A stretch of 64,000 nt of DNA from Mytilus californianus (taxonomy: Eukaryota > Mollusca > Bivalvia > Mytilida > Mytilidae). Location of the stretch: contig NW_026262581.1 of assembly GCF_021869535.1 (NCBI RefSeq), positions 114,356,771 to 114,420,770 of the forward strand, in the 5' to 3' direction. Shown here piece after piece: positions 1 through 11,994 of this stretch. The position numbers and the translations under genes were made by a program. The notes under the pieces are model-generated. The model ran no database searches. It worked only from the letters and a program-made list of their open reading frames with translations, and was not told where the DNA came from. Positions within the stretch are counted from its first letter, which is position 1. Each line of letters opens with the position of its first letter.

Positions 1-46
1 GGTTTTAACAACTTCCGGATTCTGTTAAAAGTAAGTTTTATTCCAG

Positions 47-2133
47 GTTGGCCGACGTGCCATGCGTAATCATTGACGGTATTGCAAAAAGCTCAGCGTT
101 TAAAATTGGTGAAAAAATCAACAAAAGAAGAACAAAAGCACAATGGAATGCAGTTTTGATTGATGGTGAATGGCGGCTGGTAGATTTGTTTTGGGCGTCT
201 ACTTGTGTTGAATTAAACTCAGGCGAGGCGAAAAAGATTGCTCAAAATAATAAGAACAGTTATGATAAAAACCAAGACGACGAACAGGATGTCAAATCTC
301 CTGTACCTTTCCTTGTAAATGGAAAAGAAATGGTACCTGACAAAGGCCCCGAAGACAATCGTACGGCAAATAAACAGCAAAATGATAACATCAAAGACAA
401 TAAAGATAATTCTGAACAAAATAAAAGTGAAATAGGCAAACCGAAAGTAAAAAGAAAGAAATTAGATATGAAAAAATTCAAACAAATAAAACATACTGAA
501 GATGCCGATGACTGTTATTTCTTGACTGATCCACGTGACCTACTTTGGACACATTTACCAGACGACGAAGACTGGCAACTTGTCGAAAAACAACTACCGT
601 TTCTTGAATTTGAGAAGAGAGTATATGTGAGAGAAAGACTGTATGAACTAGGTATTGGATTCGAAGGAAAACACAACGTTCAGTGCAAACATAAAACAAA
701 GCAAGGTAAAGTTTCCTTAGATTTGAAGCTTCCACGGCGTTGGGCAGCGAAACTTGGGTTCAGATATAACTTTTATCGATCAAAGTCGACAGCATTTTGT
801 AAAGAAGACGACGACGGATCATTGGAACATTGTGTCGAATGGGAGGTTAAAGGTGACATTCTAGAGATAGATATCAATATTCCTGTATATGGACAATTCA
901 GATTAGATCTTTTTGCTAAAAATCCTTTGTTTCGAGCAGTGAGAGAATTCGACCTAATATGTTCTTATATAATATACAGTCCAATGCCACCAAGAATAGA
1001 GATACCGCTTCCGGATAATCCGGAACTTGGATGGGGTCAGAACAAACAATCAGACAAGGTTGGTTTAAAACCAATTAGCCACAAAATGTCTAAAATTAGT
1101 ACAGACACTGGACAATTGGAGCTAAAATTCCAGGGTCAAAAGAATTTAAACTTAAATGTGAGGTTAAAACACAGAGTATTGGATGAAGGGACATTGTCTC
1201 AATATTCAACACTACGGTGGCATGACGGAGAGTACATTTTGAATTTGAGGTTACCTAAAGATGGTTATTACGCAATGAAACTGTACGGGAAGACAACCGA
1301 ACCAGGCAAGTCTAATCTATTGAATTATCTTATTAGGTGCAAAAATAAGAAGCCGAAAGACGAACCGTTTCCGATTCTCAGTCAGACTATGCTTGGTGAA
1401 GCGGTTTTGGCAAAGAACTTGGGTATAAGAGTTCTAGATAAAGAAAATGGAATTGCTACCGCTGGAAAGGGAAGGGGTAAACTACATTTCTGTTCAGAGA
1501 TGGGTGATTCTTTATTGTATGAAATACACTCAAATGATCCCGAGGCCATGAAACGTGTGAATTTGATTCTAAAAAATGAACATGGAATAGAAAGCGTCCA
1601 TTATATATTACCAGTTGCCGGAGAATATTTTTTCTGTGTTTACACGCATAAGGACAATGATATAACCAAACTATACACTGTATATACTTCATTAATTCAC
1701 TCAACGGGCAGTATTGGCGATAGTGTTTTCTCTCCACGTATAGCATTTGGTGACAATAAAGGATTTTGGCATGGAAAACATGCCATTCCAATTGAGACAA
1801 TAGAGGCAACAGAGAAAGAAGTGTATCTTCCTTATCCGGAATCTTGTTATGACTTAGTTGCTTATTTAGATACTAATCAAGGAAATGGTCCTCAGAAAAC
1901 AAGTGCCATTGAAAAAGTAATTGTTGATGACGAGGTTTTGTTCAAAGTCAAATTACCAGATATCAATTACTGTGCGGTGAACATATTTCAGAGAAATGAT
2001 GGAAATCTGATCAAAACAATCAACAAGTATTTCATAACAACCGCCACAGATGAAAGTTCTAATGAGGATGTGATGGAGGAGGACTTTCCTCTATACTCTA
2101 AAACACCAGATCTAGACCAAGATGATATAACAG
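47..2133 (+). CDS. Gene 1 exon: transglutaminase-like core end, charged linker, KY-type repeats
   Basis: Acceptor TTTATTCCAG at 37-46; donor CAG|GTATTC after 2133 (phase 1). Without the splice the frame would read on to a stop at 2163-2165. Counting from the TTG codon at 48, residues 4-51 end the transglutaminase-like core: WNAV at 33-36 and Asp46 in the LVDLFW context. Where KY relatives have HAWNAV this protein has AQWNAV. Residues about 55-145 are a low-complexity Lys/Asp/Glu/Asn linker, likely disordered. From about 175 to the end come beta-rich segments, including YELGIGFEGKHNV, of the kind found behind the core in KY/hillarin proteins. The catalytic Cys would lie upstream, outside the window. 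Confidence 0.8.
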
Positions 2134-5100
2134 GTATTCTATTAATTATGATAGACGACTTTTAAGAACATGCAATTATAATGTTATTTCGCAAAGGTTT
2201 GAGGTAAGCAACTGATTTTTTACCAATCAATAATTATCAGTATCAATGAAAACGACCCCCCCCCCCCCCAAAAAAAAAAAACAACAATAAAAAAAAACAA
2301 ACAAAAAAAAACTACAAACAAAAAACCAAACAAACAAACAAACAAAAAAACAAAAAACAGATAAGGGTATAGGACGAGAATCTTTTATACGGTATAATAG
2401 TTTTGTATTTTTTATATGTTCAATTTTGTACCTTTTCTTAGTCCAATTATCGAGATTAAAAAGTGGAGAGTTAAATTGAGAAAAAAAAAAAAAAAATTTA
2501 ACCTCGCCACATATTCATATTAAGCATATTTGATTGGTATTTGATCAATTTAGCAGATCTTTGATAGTTTTTGTATACAATAATAAACTAAACAGAAAAA
2601 ATGATCAGCAATACAAGGTCTCAAAAACGATTTTAGTCATGAATTATATTATAGTGAACAATGTTGGAGAGTAGCCATTAAAGGAAGAATCTTCACTACC
2701 TAATGACATTTTGCACCACTTATTTTTCATTAAAGTAACAACAAATGTTAAGAACATCTAGCAATTTTTGTTTGGCCAAATAGGTAGACATTTCAGGATT
2801 TTATTGAGTAAGTCACAACCGGCAGCAAAGCAAATGGCTCTGTCGGCTTTAGAAGGGGCTGTGGTAATTCAGCATGTATGAACGGGAGATATACCTGATG
2901 TCTTTCTATTGTTGCCTTTTATATGTGAATATCAAACACTTTAAAAAACTAAAGCTTTGAGGCAAAACGAACTATCATCAAAACTATTTTAAGCAAAATT
3001 AACAAAACCTATCATAAACAATAAATGACCGTGTTAGATGGGATACAATCTACAATTAAAATGACTGTGAAATAAGACTAAAATAAACACAGTACTCTAA
3101 AACGTAATTTATTAACTTCAGAAAAACGAAAAGAGTATATGAGAAAGAAAATGAGGGAGGCAGAATACTATAAAGACCCGGATGTTCTGAACAATTTAAT
3201 ATACAAATACGAAGATCAGAGCCAAGATATCGACGACGCTATGTTAATAAATGTCAAACGAATGGCTAAGAAACTTGAAGCAAGGCAAGGTATGTTATAA
3301 ATCTTTTAACAACCAAGGATGTTCGCTACTCTGTTCCAAAATAACAAGTTTTTTAAAAGACTATTATAAATTGATAGTAAACAAATAATGGAAATAAAAA
3401 AAAAATAAAAAAAAATATAGGTCCATGTCCTTGTTTTTGAGATACAAGCCATTGAAAATTTGGCGGGCAATGATTTTGTCTAGATTTTTCATACATTTAT
3501 CAAGGGCACTTATTTTCTTTTAAAAAATTACGAAAATAAACAAGGATTTGATAAGATTTTTAAAAATGGCTTATTAAACTTATGTAATTAAACTATGAAA
3601 GTAGGAGTTAGCGTTCAAAATTTTTTATGGCACTACATGGATAAAACCAGAGTATACGGAATAAGCAGCAAGTGTCAAATTTTCAAAAAAGTTTTTTGAC
3701 CAGGTTTGGTATAGAGCATATTCTGTATTTCAGAATTTCCATTTCCATTCTCAATTTTATTGATCCTTTTTATTTTGGTATACAAAACCGATTTAAGAAA
3801 ATATGCTAGTTAGCGCACGGAATTATTGATGTTGGGGTCTGAAAAAAAAGGTCGGGGTTTAAGAAATGTTGTGTACATAATACATATATTATAATCTGTA
3901 TTAATCTTTATCTTCTAGTACTTCTTGATGCCTATGAATCTAGAAACATACAAGATGTAGAGAGAGGGATTGCATTGGCTCAGATAGCTGACGTTGATGG
4001 GTCACTTCAGTTTGAAGTCATGCATGCAAAGCGATTATTAAACAGACTTAAGATGATACATAGAATTAGAGAGACTATCATGGAAGCTGACGGCAAGGCT
4101 ATAGGGGAAGGTAGAAAGTACGCTAACCCACCTAAACCTGTAAAACACTCTTTAATGGCAACACTGGTCTTACTTGGGTTCCCGTCATTTGTTGTAGAGG
4201 TAAGATTTTCATGCTGGTTTACAGTAAGTGTCAATTATAATATGCATTTATATATAAGTACTTTAATGACTAAAATTTGTGAGAAGATACCAAGGAATAA
4301 GTTAAAAGCTACAAGTAGAAGAAAAACAAACAACGCCGTGACCAAATGTAAAAAGACAAACAAGCATCAAACCCACCGTAAACCTGGGGAAAACTCAGGT
4401 TCTCTGGAATGGTAAGTAGCTCCTTGTGCAATAATGTCAACCGACTTGTTGCTCATCGCAATAAAAAGAATCCGGCCAAAATCGCTTTCGGTGATGTAAA
4501 AAGGACACGATTTTTAGCTACAACTAGTGGAAAATATCCATGGTCATCTGTGACACAGATATTCTTTAACGGTCAACAAAAATAATCTAGCTTACTAAAA
4601 TTGAAGTTGATACAAAAATTTAGACATTTTATGATTAACAAAATCATGGTAGTGCAGGGATTGGTACAATACAACTTAGTTTTGATTACCATTAACAATC
4701 AGAGAAAATGTTGTATCATGTCTTTAGGGAATATTTTCTCTGTATTGTAAGGTTTTAGGGCTTTTTTACTTTTGTGTTACATCTTCCAAGTTTACATACT
4801 ATATTTGTTAAATCAGTACTTGAGCATTTTTTTATATTCACTATAAATATAAAAAGATAAATAGAAACATGAGTCTTAAAGTTTGTCAAATCGAAAAGTA
4901 AACGGAATACCAGGAAGTGTGAAAAGAGATAAAAGGTAAGAACAGCAAAAAATAAAATATGCACATGAAGATAAAACACTATTTTGTACATTTAGTTTTG
5001 AAAAAAAAGGATTATAGGAGATTGGCAATAGTATACCCTCTAATTGTTCATTGGCTAACAATTTTAAAAATGTACATGGTCAAGACGTTTGTGTGCCTGT

Positions 5101-7435
5101 CTCGTGCGGTTCGGTAATGCTTAGTGACACACTTTTTATTCTATTTAGGATTGGTCGACTACTCAAGGTATTTTATGGAAAATGGACAATGACTCTATCC
5201 AAAATAAGATGGCAAGATTTGATCCTACAATGTGTCGACTTGAATTCGCCCTTGATGCCAAGCAATTTATCGACCAGTACTCCTTGGACTACATCAAGAC
5301 TGTTAGTCCACTTGGAACAGCTTTTTACGTCTGGGTATGTACAAAGACATTGCAACTCATTCGTTCTGAAAGTATATCGTAGCGATATACTGCACTGATT
5401 TGGCAGTGCATATCAAATTATTAACTGTAAACAACAAAAACCTTACTTTGATTAAGAATTTGAATATTTACAAAATATTGGTTTCAGATTAGGTTTTGTT
5501 CAATAGTTTTCTACAAATTAATAAAAAATTACCATAAAAAAAATATATCTTACATCGTTGCTGTGACAATGCCAACGTGATAAAATCACTAAACATTACA
5601 TGTCAGCTTCCATGATTTTGTCTGTTTTAATCTGTTCTGTAGTATGATGCACATAAAACACGTACATCTATTGTTATTGTTAATTTGTAATAAATGTGGA
5701 TACACATGTGGACACAGATGATGCCCCCGTTGCATATCATATAGTTATGAAGGGACATAACTGAAGAATGATAAAAGTGACGCTACCCAAATTTGAACTT
5801 GATCTGAGTTTTGTGGTAATAAGCATTGTGTGTAAGGCTCATGACATTTAATTGAGGCTAACTTAAGTAGAGAACAGAAACTAAAAATTCAGCAATTTTT
5901 CTATTTGTAAACACACCGCGGCATAACTCTAGAACGGTTGTGTATAAGTTTTATAACATTTGGTTGAGGCTAACTTAAGTAGAGAACAGAAACTAAAAAT
6001 TCAGCAATTTTTCTATTTGTAAACACGCATAACTCTAGAACGGTTGTGTATAAGTTTTATAACATTTGGTTGAGACAAACTAAAGTTAGAGAACAGAAAC
6101 GAAAACTTCAACAATTTTTATGTTTATAAAGGGACATAACTCAAGAATGGAAAAAGTGTCGCCACCAAATATCGTACTTAATCTGTATTATGTAGTAATA
6201 AGCATTGTGTATAAGTTTCATATTAACATTTGGTTGAGGCAAACTAAAGTTAGAAAACGGAAACAAAATATTTGTACTTGATCTTAGGTTTCATAATGTT
6301 TGGTTGGCAAACTTAAGTTACAGAATGGAAACTAAAAATTTTGCAATCTTTCGATTTATAAAGGGGCATAACTCAATAATGGTTAAAGTGACACTACCCA
6401 AATTCAACTTGATCTGTGTTTTATCAGTGGAAGTCAAAATTAAATATTACATTGTATAAAGCATTGATTGTAGTTGATTCAACTTTAATCATGGACAAAG
6501 GAAGATAACTCCAATTTTAATTTTAAAAAAAAATTCTTGATATTTTGAAGAAAATAAAAATTTTGCAATTTTTCCATTTATAAAGCGGCATAACTCTAGA
6601 ACGGTTAAAGTGACGCCACCAAATTTCAAACTTGATTTGTGTTTTGTGATAATAAGCATTGTGTATAAGTTTCATAACATTTGGTAGAGGCAAACTTAAG
6701 TTAGAGAACGGAAACTAATTTTTTTGCAATTTTCCATTTATAAAGGGACATAACTCGAGAACGGTTAAAGTGACGCCACCAAAGTTCAAACTTGATCTGT
6801 ATTTTGTGGTAATAAGCATTGTGTATAAGTTTCATAACATTTGGGTGAGGCAAACTCCAGTTAGAGAACGGAAACCAATTTTGGGACGTACGGACGTGTA
6901 CGTGCGTACAGACGGACAAGGGTAAAACTTAATGCCCCCACCGCTACGGCGGGGGCATAAAACAGTGAATGTAGACCTAAAAGAGACAGCAGGAAAACTT
7001 AAAGATAAACCAATAAAAGCAACAGCTCTGGCAAATCTGCTCATAACTTCATATACCTAATCCTTTTCATTATCTATGTCAGAGAAATTATTAAGACATT
7101 GGAGTTTTTGTGTAACTAAATAAGAATTTTTCTTTCCATAGACAACACAAATGATTAGAGAAATTGAGTCAATGGCTGGAACACTAGGTGGTTATAGTGA
7201 CGTTTACCATGACAACGACGTACAATCACAAAGTTATAGCGACAAAGAAAACTCGAACAGGGAACCAGTGACTACAGGAATAGATACCCCTTTGGACAGT
7301 CAGGAAATGCCCCCTGTTAATAATCCACCAACGGATAGTTCACGTCGCATTAATAACAATAATGGAAATAGGAAACAGTCAGAAACTAATGCAGGACTTA
7401 CTTTTGTACGGGTTACACCTACTGGAGAAACCTAA
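47..7435 (+). CDS. KY/hillarin-like protein with dynein-stalk-like C-terminus (3' part of gene, 5 exons)
   Basis: Spliced gene, 5' end outside the window. Exons 47-2133, 3122-3289, 3919-4199, 5149-5334 and 7142-7435 have GT/AG borders and matching phases (1, 1, 0, 0), giving about 1,004 codons to TAA at 7433-7435. The start of exon 1 matches the end of a KY/hillarin transglutaminase-like core (PCVIIDGIAK, WNAVLIDGEWRLVDLFW). It is followed by a Lys/Glu-rich linker and long beta-rich repeats typical of KY/hillarin proteins. Exons 2-5 are helical and resemble the dynein heavy-chain stalk tip (ANPPKPVKHSLMATLVLLG, then FYVWTTQMI). Family knowledge: KY and hillarin proteins act in cytoskeletal organisation; the role here is inferred to be cytoskeletal. 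The His of the Cys-His-Asp triad is replaced, so enzyme activity is doubtful. The first exon border is uncertain because the frame stays open back to base 9. Confidence 0.8.
2134..3121 (+). other. Intron of gene 1 with homopolymer tract
   Basis: Intron between the KY exon and the first helical exon. A C run at 2255-2269 is followed by an A/C-rich stretch to about 2358, and a second poly-A run lies near 2483-2496. No coding sequence or recognisable mobile element seen. Ends at TTAACTTCAG. Confidence 0.6.
3122..3289 (+). CDS. Gene 1 exon: basic/acidic helical segment
   Basis: 168-nt exon, phase 1 in and phase 1 out, acceptor AACTTCAG, donor CAAG|GTATGT. It encodes about 56 charged, helix-prone residues (EKRKEYMRKKMREAEYYKD then KRMAKKLEARQ). 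In spliced frame it leads into the stalk-like exon. Too short to be an ORF of its own; found by matching splice signals and phase. Confidence 0.75.
3290..3918 (+). other. Intron of gene 1, short retroelement tail
   Basis: Intron with a short piece at about 3738-3760 (CCATTTCCATTCTCAATTTT) matching the 3' end of the retroelement better preserved at 39525-40633. Nothing else identifiable. Confidence 0.5.
3919..4199 (+). CDS. Gene 1 exon: coiled-coil and stalk-base-like segment
   Basis: 281-nt exon, phase 1 in, phase 0 out; acceptor ATCTTCTAG, donor GTAGAG|GTAAGA. Encodes 94 residues: a helical heptad-like stretch (LLNRLKMIHRIRETIM) followed by YANPPKPVKHSLMATLVLLG. The NPP-x-x-V pattern followed by a hydrophobic helix and LLG is what dynein heavy chains show where stalk helix CC1 enters the microtubule-binding domain. 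The similarity is judged by eye. Confidence 0.75.
4200..5148 (+). other. Intron of gene 1
   Basis: Intron. The stretch 4285-4410 resembles, in reverse orientation, the untranslated tail of a retroelement seen again at 14150-14280, but is diverged. The rest is unremarkable AT-rich sequence. Confidence 0.4.
5149..5334 (+). CDS. Gene 1 exon: microtubule-binding-domain-like helices
   Basis: 186-nt exon, phase 0 both sides; acceptor TATTTAG, donor TGG|GTATGT. Encodes 62 residues starting DWSTTQGILWKMDNDSIQNK and ending SPLGTAFYVW. In dynein stalks the same order occurs: a DW motif, an F/YD motif before a helix, then a small-residue helix with an aromatic-W motif at the return into CC2. Here FDPTM and FYVW fill those places. 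Confidence 0.75.
5335..7141 (-). mobile_element. Family B element (minus orientation, about 5716-6960) inside an intron of gene 1
   Basis: The intron is mostly one non-autonomous element. One end reads GATGCCCCCG near 5720. The other end is a GC-rich palindrome (ATGCCCCC ... GGGGGCAT) at 6932-6958. Between them are imperfect tandem units with the recurring phrase AAGCATTGTGTATAAG and CATAACTC(TA)GAACGG. A second full copy, in opposite orientation, is at 41157-42255. A third, split by insertions, runs from 19583 to 24575. No transposase seen. Confidence 0.65.
7142..7435 (+). CDS. Gene 1 last exon: end of stalk-like module and disordered tail
   Basis: Acceptor TTTCCATAG, 294 nt in phase 0, stop TAA at 7433-7435. 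The first residues (TTQMIREIESM) complete the W-x-x-x-MI helix begun in the previous exon. The remaining 75 or so are Asn/Ser/Asp/Gln-rich and likely disordered. A possible poly(A) signal ATTAAA lies at 7500-7505. Confidence 0.8.
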   Translation, partial: TTQMIREIESMAGTLGGYSDVYHDNDVQSQSYSDKENSNREPVTTGIDTPLDSQEMPPVNNPPTDSSRRINNNNGNRKQSETNAGLTFVRVTPTGET

Positions 7436-7550
7436 AATTAAATTTATCCTTTAAGATTATATCCCTTATAAGGAATTATTTGACTTTATGTACAACCACA
7501 TTAAAAGTTAGGATCAGTTAGTGTAGAGCTATTGTCAGATGTATGTAGAT

Positions 7551-8456
7551 GTTCCGGACCATATGAGTATTTGTACCATACGCGTATGGTCATGACCATA
7601 TGGTTATTAACAGACCGAACCATATGATTATTTAGACCATATAGGTATTTTATCATTTATCTTTGTCGTTTTTCGTCCACAAGTGAAAGCACAGGTTTTT
7701 TTTGGCATGGACCTGTTTTCTTAGTGCTTAAATTATTATTGCTGAAACAAAATTTCTTATAATCTCAGCTTATTTTCATTTAATTATTGTGTTCTTTCTC
7801 CTATTCATACGATTTATCTGTTATTATAAGCTCGTATGAATATCAGCAAGAACACATTACGGTGCATTACGTTTGCGCGCATTACCATTACATTTGCGCG
7901 CAAAAATCATTACGTTTGCGCGCATTTATTTGTCAGGTAAACCCAGGTAAACTCAGGTAAATATAGGTAATAATTCTAATTTATTTATTAATTTATTCAT
8001 TTATTTACAAGTAAAAGTACCTCTCCCGTTAGTCTTAAGTCCTCTGCTCACCAACGATAACTAAATCAATTTGAAATATTTGAGGAATTATTATTTAATA
8101 AAGACACTAATTTAAAAAAACGGAAAAGAGAGAGGGTTCAATGACAAAGTTTCTGTGAGTTAAACAAAATATTTGACTTCTTGTTTAACAGTTCATTCAG
8201 ATATTTCTTAGAGTACGTATTGCGTATCGTACAAATGCAAGATAAAATCAATAATGACCATTTAGAAATGATTTTACTATAATTCTTACATGTATTTAAA
8301 ATTCATTTTAATTCGTTAATCATGTAAGAATGATTACAATATGATTGAATGAGTAAAATATTCATTTTAGAAGCTCTTAAATTAATGGGACAACGTTCAT
8401 CGTGTTAATTATCTGGACCATACGCGTATGGTCCAAATACTCATATGGCCCGGAAC
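7551..8456. mobile_element. Non-autonomous TIR element with CATACGCGTATG palindromes
   Basis: Inverted arms: the left starts GTTCCGGACCATATGAGTAT, and the right is the reverse complement of GTTCCGGGCCATATGAGTAT. Both arms contain the palindrome ACCATACGCGTATGGT (about 7575 and 8416). Length about 0.9 kb, no coding capacity. Inside, at 7863-7934, the motif CGTTTGCGCGCA (one copy with A for G) occurs three times, followed by four AGGTAA(A) motifs at 7936-7970. Confidence 0.7.
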
Positions 8457-10460
8457 ATAAATATCAGTGGTCATGTTAAAGTAATGTACGGTATCTTTTA
8501 CCAGATTTGCAGAATAAGTTATCAGATGAGAGAAAAATGAAAGAACTTTAATATGAATCCATTTATGTTGATATTATTGGATTATGATCTATGCGAACAG
8601 TTAATTTTGTTTCATTCCTGTTGCAGTTTTTCTTGTTCATTGGTAGTTTTGTGCATCTTAAAACGATAGACTTTAAGTTACAGTTATCCTTTGCCAGTGT
8701 AACGTGTACACAAGGTAAGCGTGTCTATTTCTATTCTAGAATGAGTTCGTTACCAGTTTGATACTGCATCCAAAATGTTCTATTTAAAAACATATATATA
8801 ACAAATAATCTTTATTCATAAATTAACGTCAATGAACTAAAAAAATACAACTGCTCTTTGCGTTCTCTAATATTCTATATATAACTATTCTACTTCAAAT
8901 ATATATAACTCGTACAAATTTGTACTATTACAAATTTTTCCTAGGTCAGGAACAAATTGGTCTCCTGGTACAAATATGTACCCTACAAGTTAACACACTT
9001 GTCCAACACGTCACTCGTTCTCTTGGTACCATTATGTACCTTACAAGTTGGTCACACAGACTCACACTTGTCCTATACATGTTGGTACTCTTCAAGCTAC
9101 GACTTGTCTTAATGGTACATTGTGGTACCCTACAAGTGAACACACTTGTCTTGTACGGTAAACTTCATACTTGACAAACTACAAGTTGTACAAGTCTTAA
9201 AGAACAGGCCCTAACCATGTTCTTTGTTGCATTACAATCATGAATGCAATTCAATATTAGAGAATACTAACAGGCACCAACCTGTTCTTTATTACAATTA
9301 GTAATAGAAACTATATAAGAGACAACTATCTCAAATATCCTTTCTCTAATTATCACGTACCGTACGTATCATGGCCATCGTCTTCGTAGCTTCAGACGAA
9401 TGACCAACAGCTGATGATGGGAGTTTTTAACGACCTTCACTGGCTATACAGCCCTCGCACGGTCGGCTGACCAACAGCTAGGAATCGCTCCTGATTATAT
9501 ACCCCAATGCCAGCTATACTATTCTTGTAGAAGGGGTGTTCTTCCAAAGTGCCTCATTACTCGTATTACAATTTCCTTTAAAACACCCCTTCACATTTGA
9601 CCTGATCCAATGTTTACCCGCGAAACATCTTATTCATTTCTATGTTTTATCAAAGTATATACAAATACATTAAATAAGGCTTCTGCCGAACTGAAACTAA
9701 TGTAAACGATCTAACCTAAGATTCAAAATCATCACACCAGTTTAAAACATCTATACCGTCATATTATTACTGTGCTGTACTTGGGCAATATGAATCAATA
9801 TTTATACAATAACTGTTTGAAATATGATAAGAATACCAATATTTAATCAAGAGTAATAGTTTTCCAGCGATATTCCACTCGCAGGTATCAATAACTGCTT
9901 AATGTTTGGTTACGTTACATATACATCGTTTCACCTTTCCTGTAAAACATAGTTACTAGTTATAAAAAGCTGCAGTTAGTGCATTTCTTTTTCGCATTTT
10001 CATAATAAATCATTGTTATATTCCGAGTCTCCGTCATAATTTCGTACATTAGCCTATACAAAATCATATTAGATATTAGATGGATATGACTACACTGGTA
10101 AAATAATATAACAAATGAACTTGCAATCTGCACAAACTGTGCACTTATAGTCATTACCATTCCATGACCTTAAACTATTGGTAGTACTGACTGAAATCAG
10201 TATTTTTTTCTACAATCATCAGGCAGGTCATTCAAAATTGAAATCAAATCCTTTGTTTTAGTTCTCAACCAATACCGACTGTCAATTTCTATATGAATAT
10301 CAATATATAAAACGGACCTATAGTAGTTAAACTGTATATGTAGTATTCAATGGGATAAATACGATTAACAAAGACACAAAAGTATTAAATATTCAGGAAT
10401 TGTCTATATTCGGGATGTGTATATTAATGATATTCGTAGCTTTTCTTCTTCAAATACAGT
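8457..10460. other. Intergenic region with palindrome cluster
   Basis: No gene seen. Short palindromes recur at 8967-8982, 9025-9040 and 9114-9129 (GGTAC ... GTACC), each followed by ACAAGT ... ACTTGT about 3 bp later. An AGAACAGG ... TGTTCT pair follows near 9200. From about 9600 to 10460 the sequence is AT-rich and featureless. The tail at 10392-10465 is similar to 13108-13185. Confidence 0.5.
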
Positions 10461-10464
10461 TAAT

Positions 10465-10800
10465 ATAGAAAAAAGAAGATGTGGCATTATTGCCAATGAC
10501 ACAACTGTCCACCAGAGTTCAAATGAGGTGGATATAAGCAATTATAGGCAACCGTAAGGCCTTCAACAATGAAAACATCCCATATCGTATAGTCGGCTAT
10601 AAAAGGCCCCGACGTGAAAAATGTGTTTGCTTTAATTTTTCAATTTATGTAGCATCATTATAACAACGTCTGCATTTGATGAGTGCATATGCCCCCCAGT
10701 TTATACGATATTTACTTGAGCTTGCATATCAGATCACAATTTTCTTGATAGGAGGTCGCTGCTACACGCAGGCGGAAACCCAGTTGAAATTAAACAAAAG
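10465..10800. repeat. Retroelement fragments
   Basis: 10465-10625 carries the dispersed motif GAAGATGTGG ... TTGCCAATGA that recurs at 18960, 26820, 58520 and 63840. In reverse it recurs at 27320-27365, 29505 and 46035. At 10640-10800 the sequence resembles the decayed C-terminal reverse-transcriptase-family coding segment seen at 53265-53610. Both are degenerate. Confidence 0.5.
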
Positions 10801-11776
10801 AAATGGAACTCTTTATTAGAGAAGGTAAAAAAGGCCAAGTCGTTAAAGTTGAATTGCTTACATCTGTTTCTATGGGCTTTAAAAGTTTAATGACTGTGCA
10901 TAATTTAGGATTTTATGGATCATGAATATGTGTTTTACTTAAATTATGGTATGGAGCTTCGAGATATTTGAAAACTTTTAAATTAAAGACAATTTTTCAC
11001 AAAACAGTTGATTGGGGTAGGTGAAAATACATGTGGATCTTTTTTGTGCATAAGCATAAATTCCGCCGAAAAAAATTCCAAAGAAAGATAATAGGTTGTT
11101 CTTTTTAAAGCATTAATTTGTATCTCTGCCCCGGGCGACTTTTTTTTGGGAAACAAATTCCAAAAATGGGAAATAACTTCATCGAAGAGAAAGTCGAGTA
11201 CACCTTTTTATGTTCAGGCGTGTTTGAATTGACTATTCTGTCTCGAAAATGTATACAAGAAAAATATTTGATACATTATCTCGCTTCAGGTCCTATTATT
11301 TTTATATATTTTGGCTATAGGTAGATAAAATAACATTAAAAAATTACAGTACTAAGAAATGAAATATATGGGTCAAGTGAAATATCTTGAACTCTCGAAA
11401 AAAGTAAAATCACAAAAATACTGAACTCCGAGGAAAATTCAAAACGGAAAGTCCCTAATCAAATGGCAAAATCAAATGATAAAACACATCAAACGAATGG
11501 ACAACAACTGTCATATTCCTGACTTGGTACAGGCATTTTCAAATGTAGAAAATGGTGGATTGAACCGGGTTTTATAGCGCTAAACCTCTCACTTGTATGA
11601 CAGTCGCATCAAATTCCATTATATTTACAACGATGCTCGAAAATACTCCCTGACAACCGATCAGACAGTAGATATATTTGTCTTTTAAGATACAACTAGT
11701 ATTTAAGCTAATAAGGATCGTAATGATGCTATGTGGATAAATTGATCGGTTTTCAAAAGCTAAATTGACAGCTGCA
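10801..11776. other. Intergenic, nothing identified
   Basis: AT-rich sequence. Small open frames exist but show no recognisable domain. Nothing supported. Confidence 0.4.
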
Positions 11777-11994
11777 CAGGGCCGTAAATTACATAGAGGC
11801 ATGTAGGCAGTTGCCTCCTATTGCGGACTGACAAAAAAAAAAGAAAAAATGAAGAAAAAAATACTGAAAAGAAAAAATTGTTAAAATCAAGCATTATTTT
11901 AATAGCACTGGTTGTTACTTTTACGTCTATTAATGAGATTGGGTCAAAATGTACAATAGAGCATGCAATCAAACACACACACTTCTACCCAAAT

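Noticed and set aside
31..46. GTAAGT ... CAG, a possible 16-nt intron just before the KY exon
   Set aside because: Far too short for a spliceosomal intron; GTAAGT here is taken as chance.
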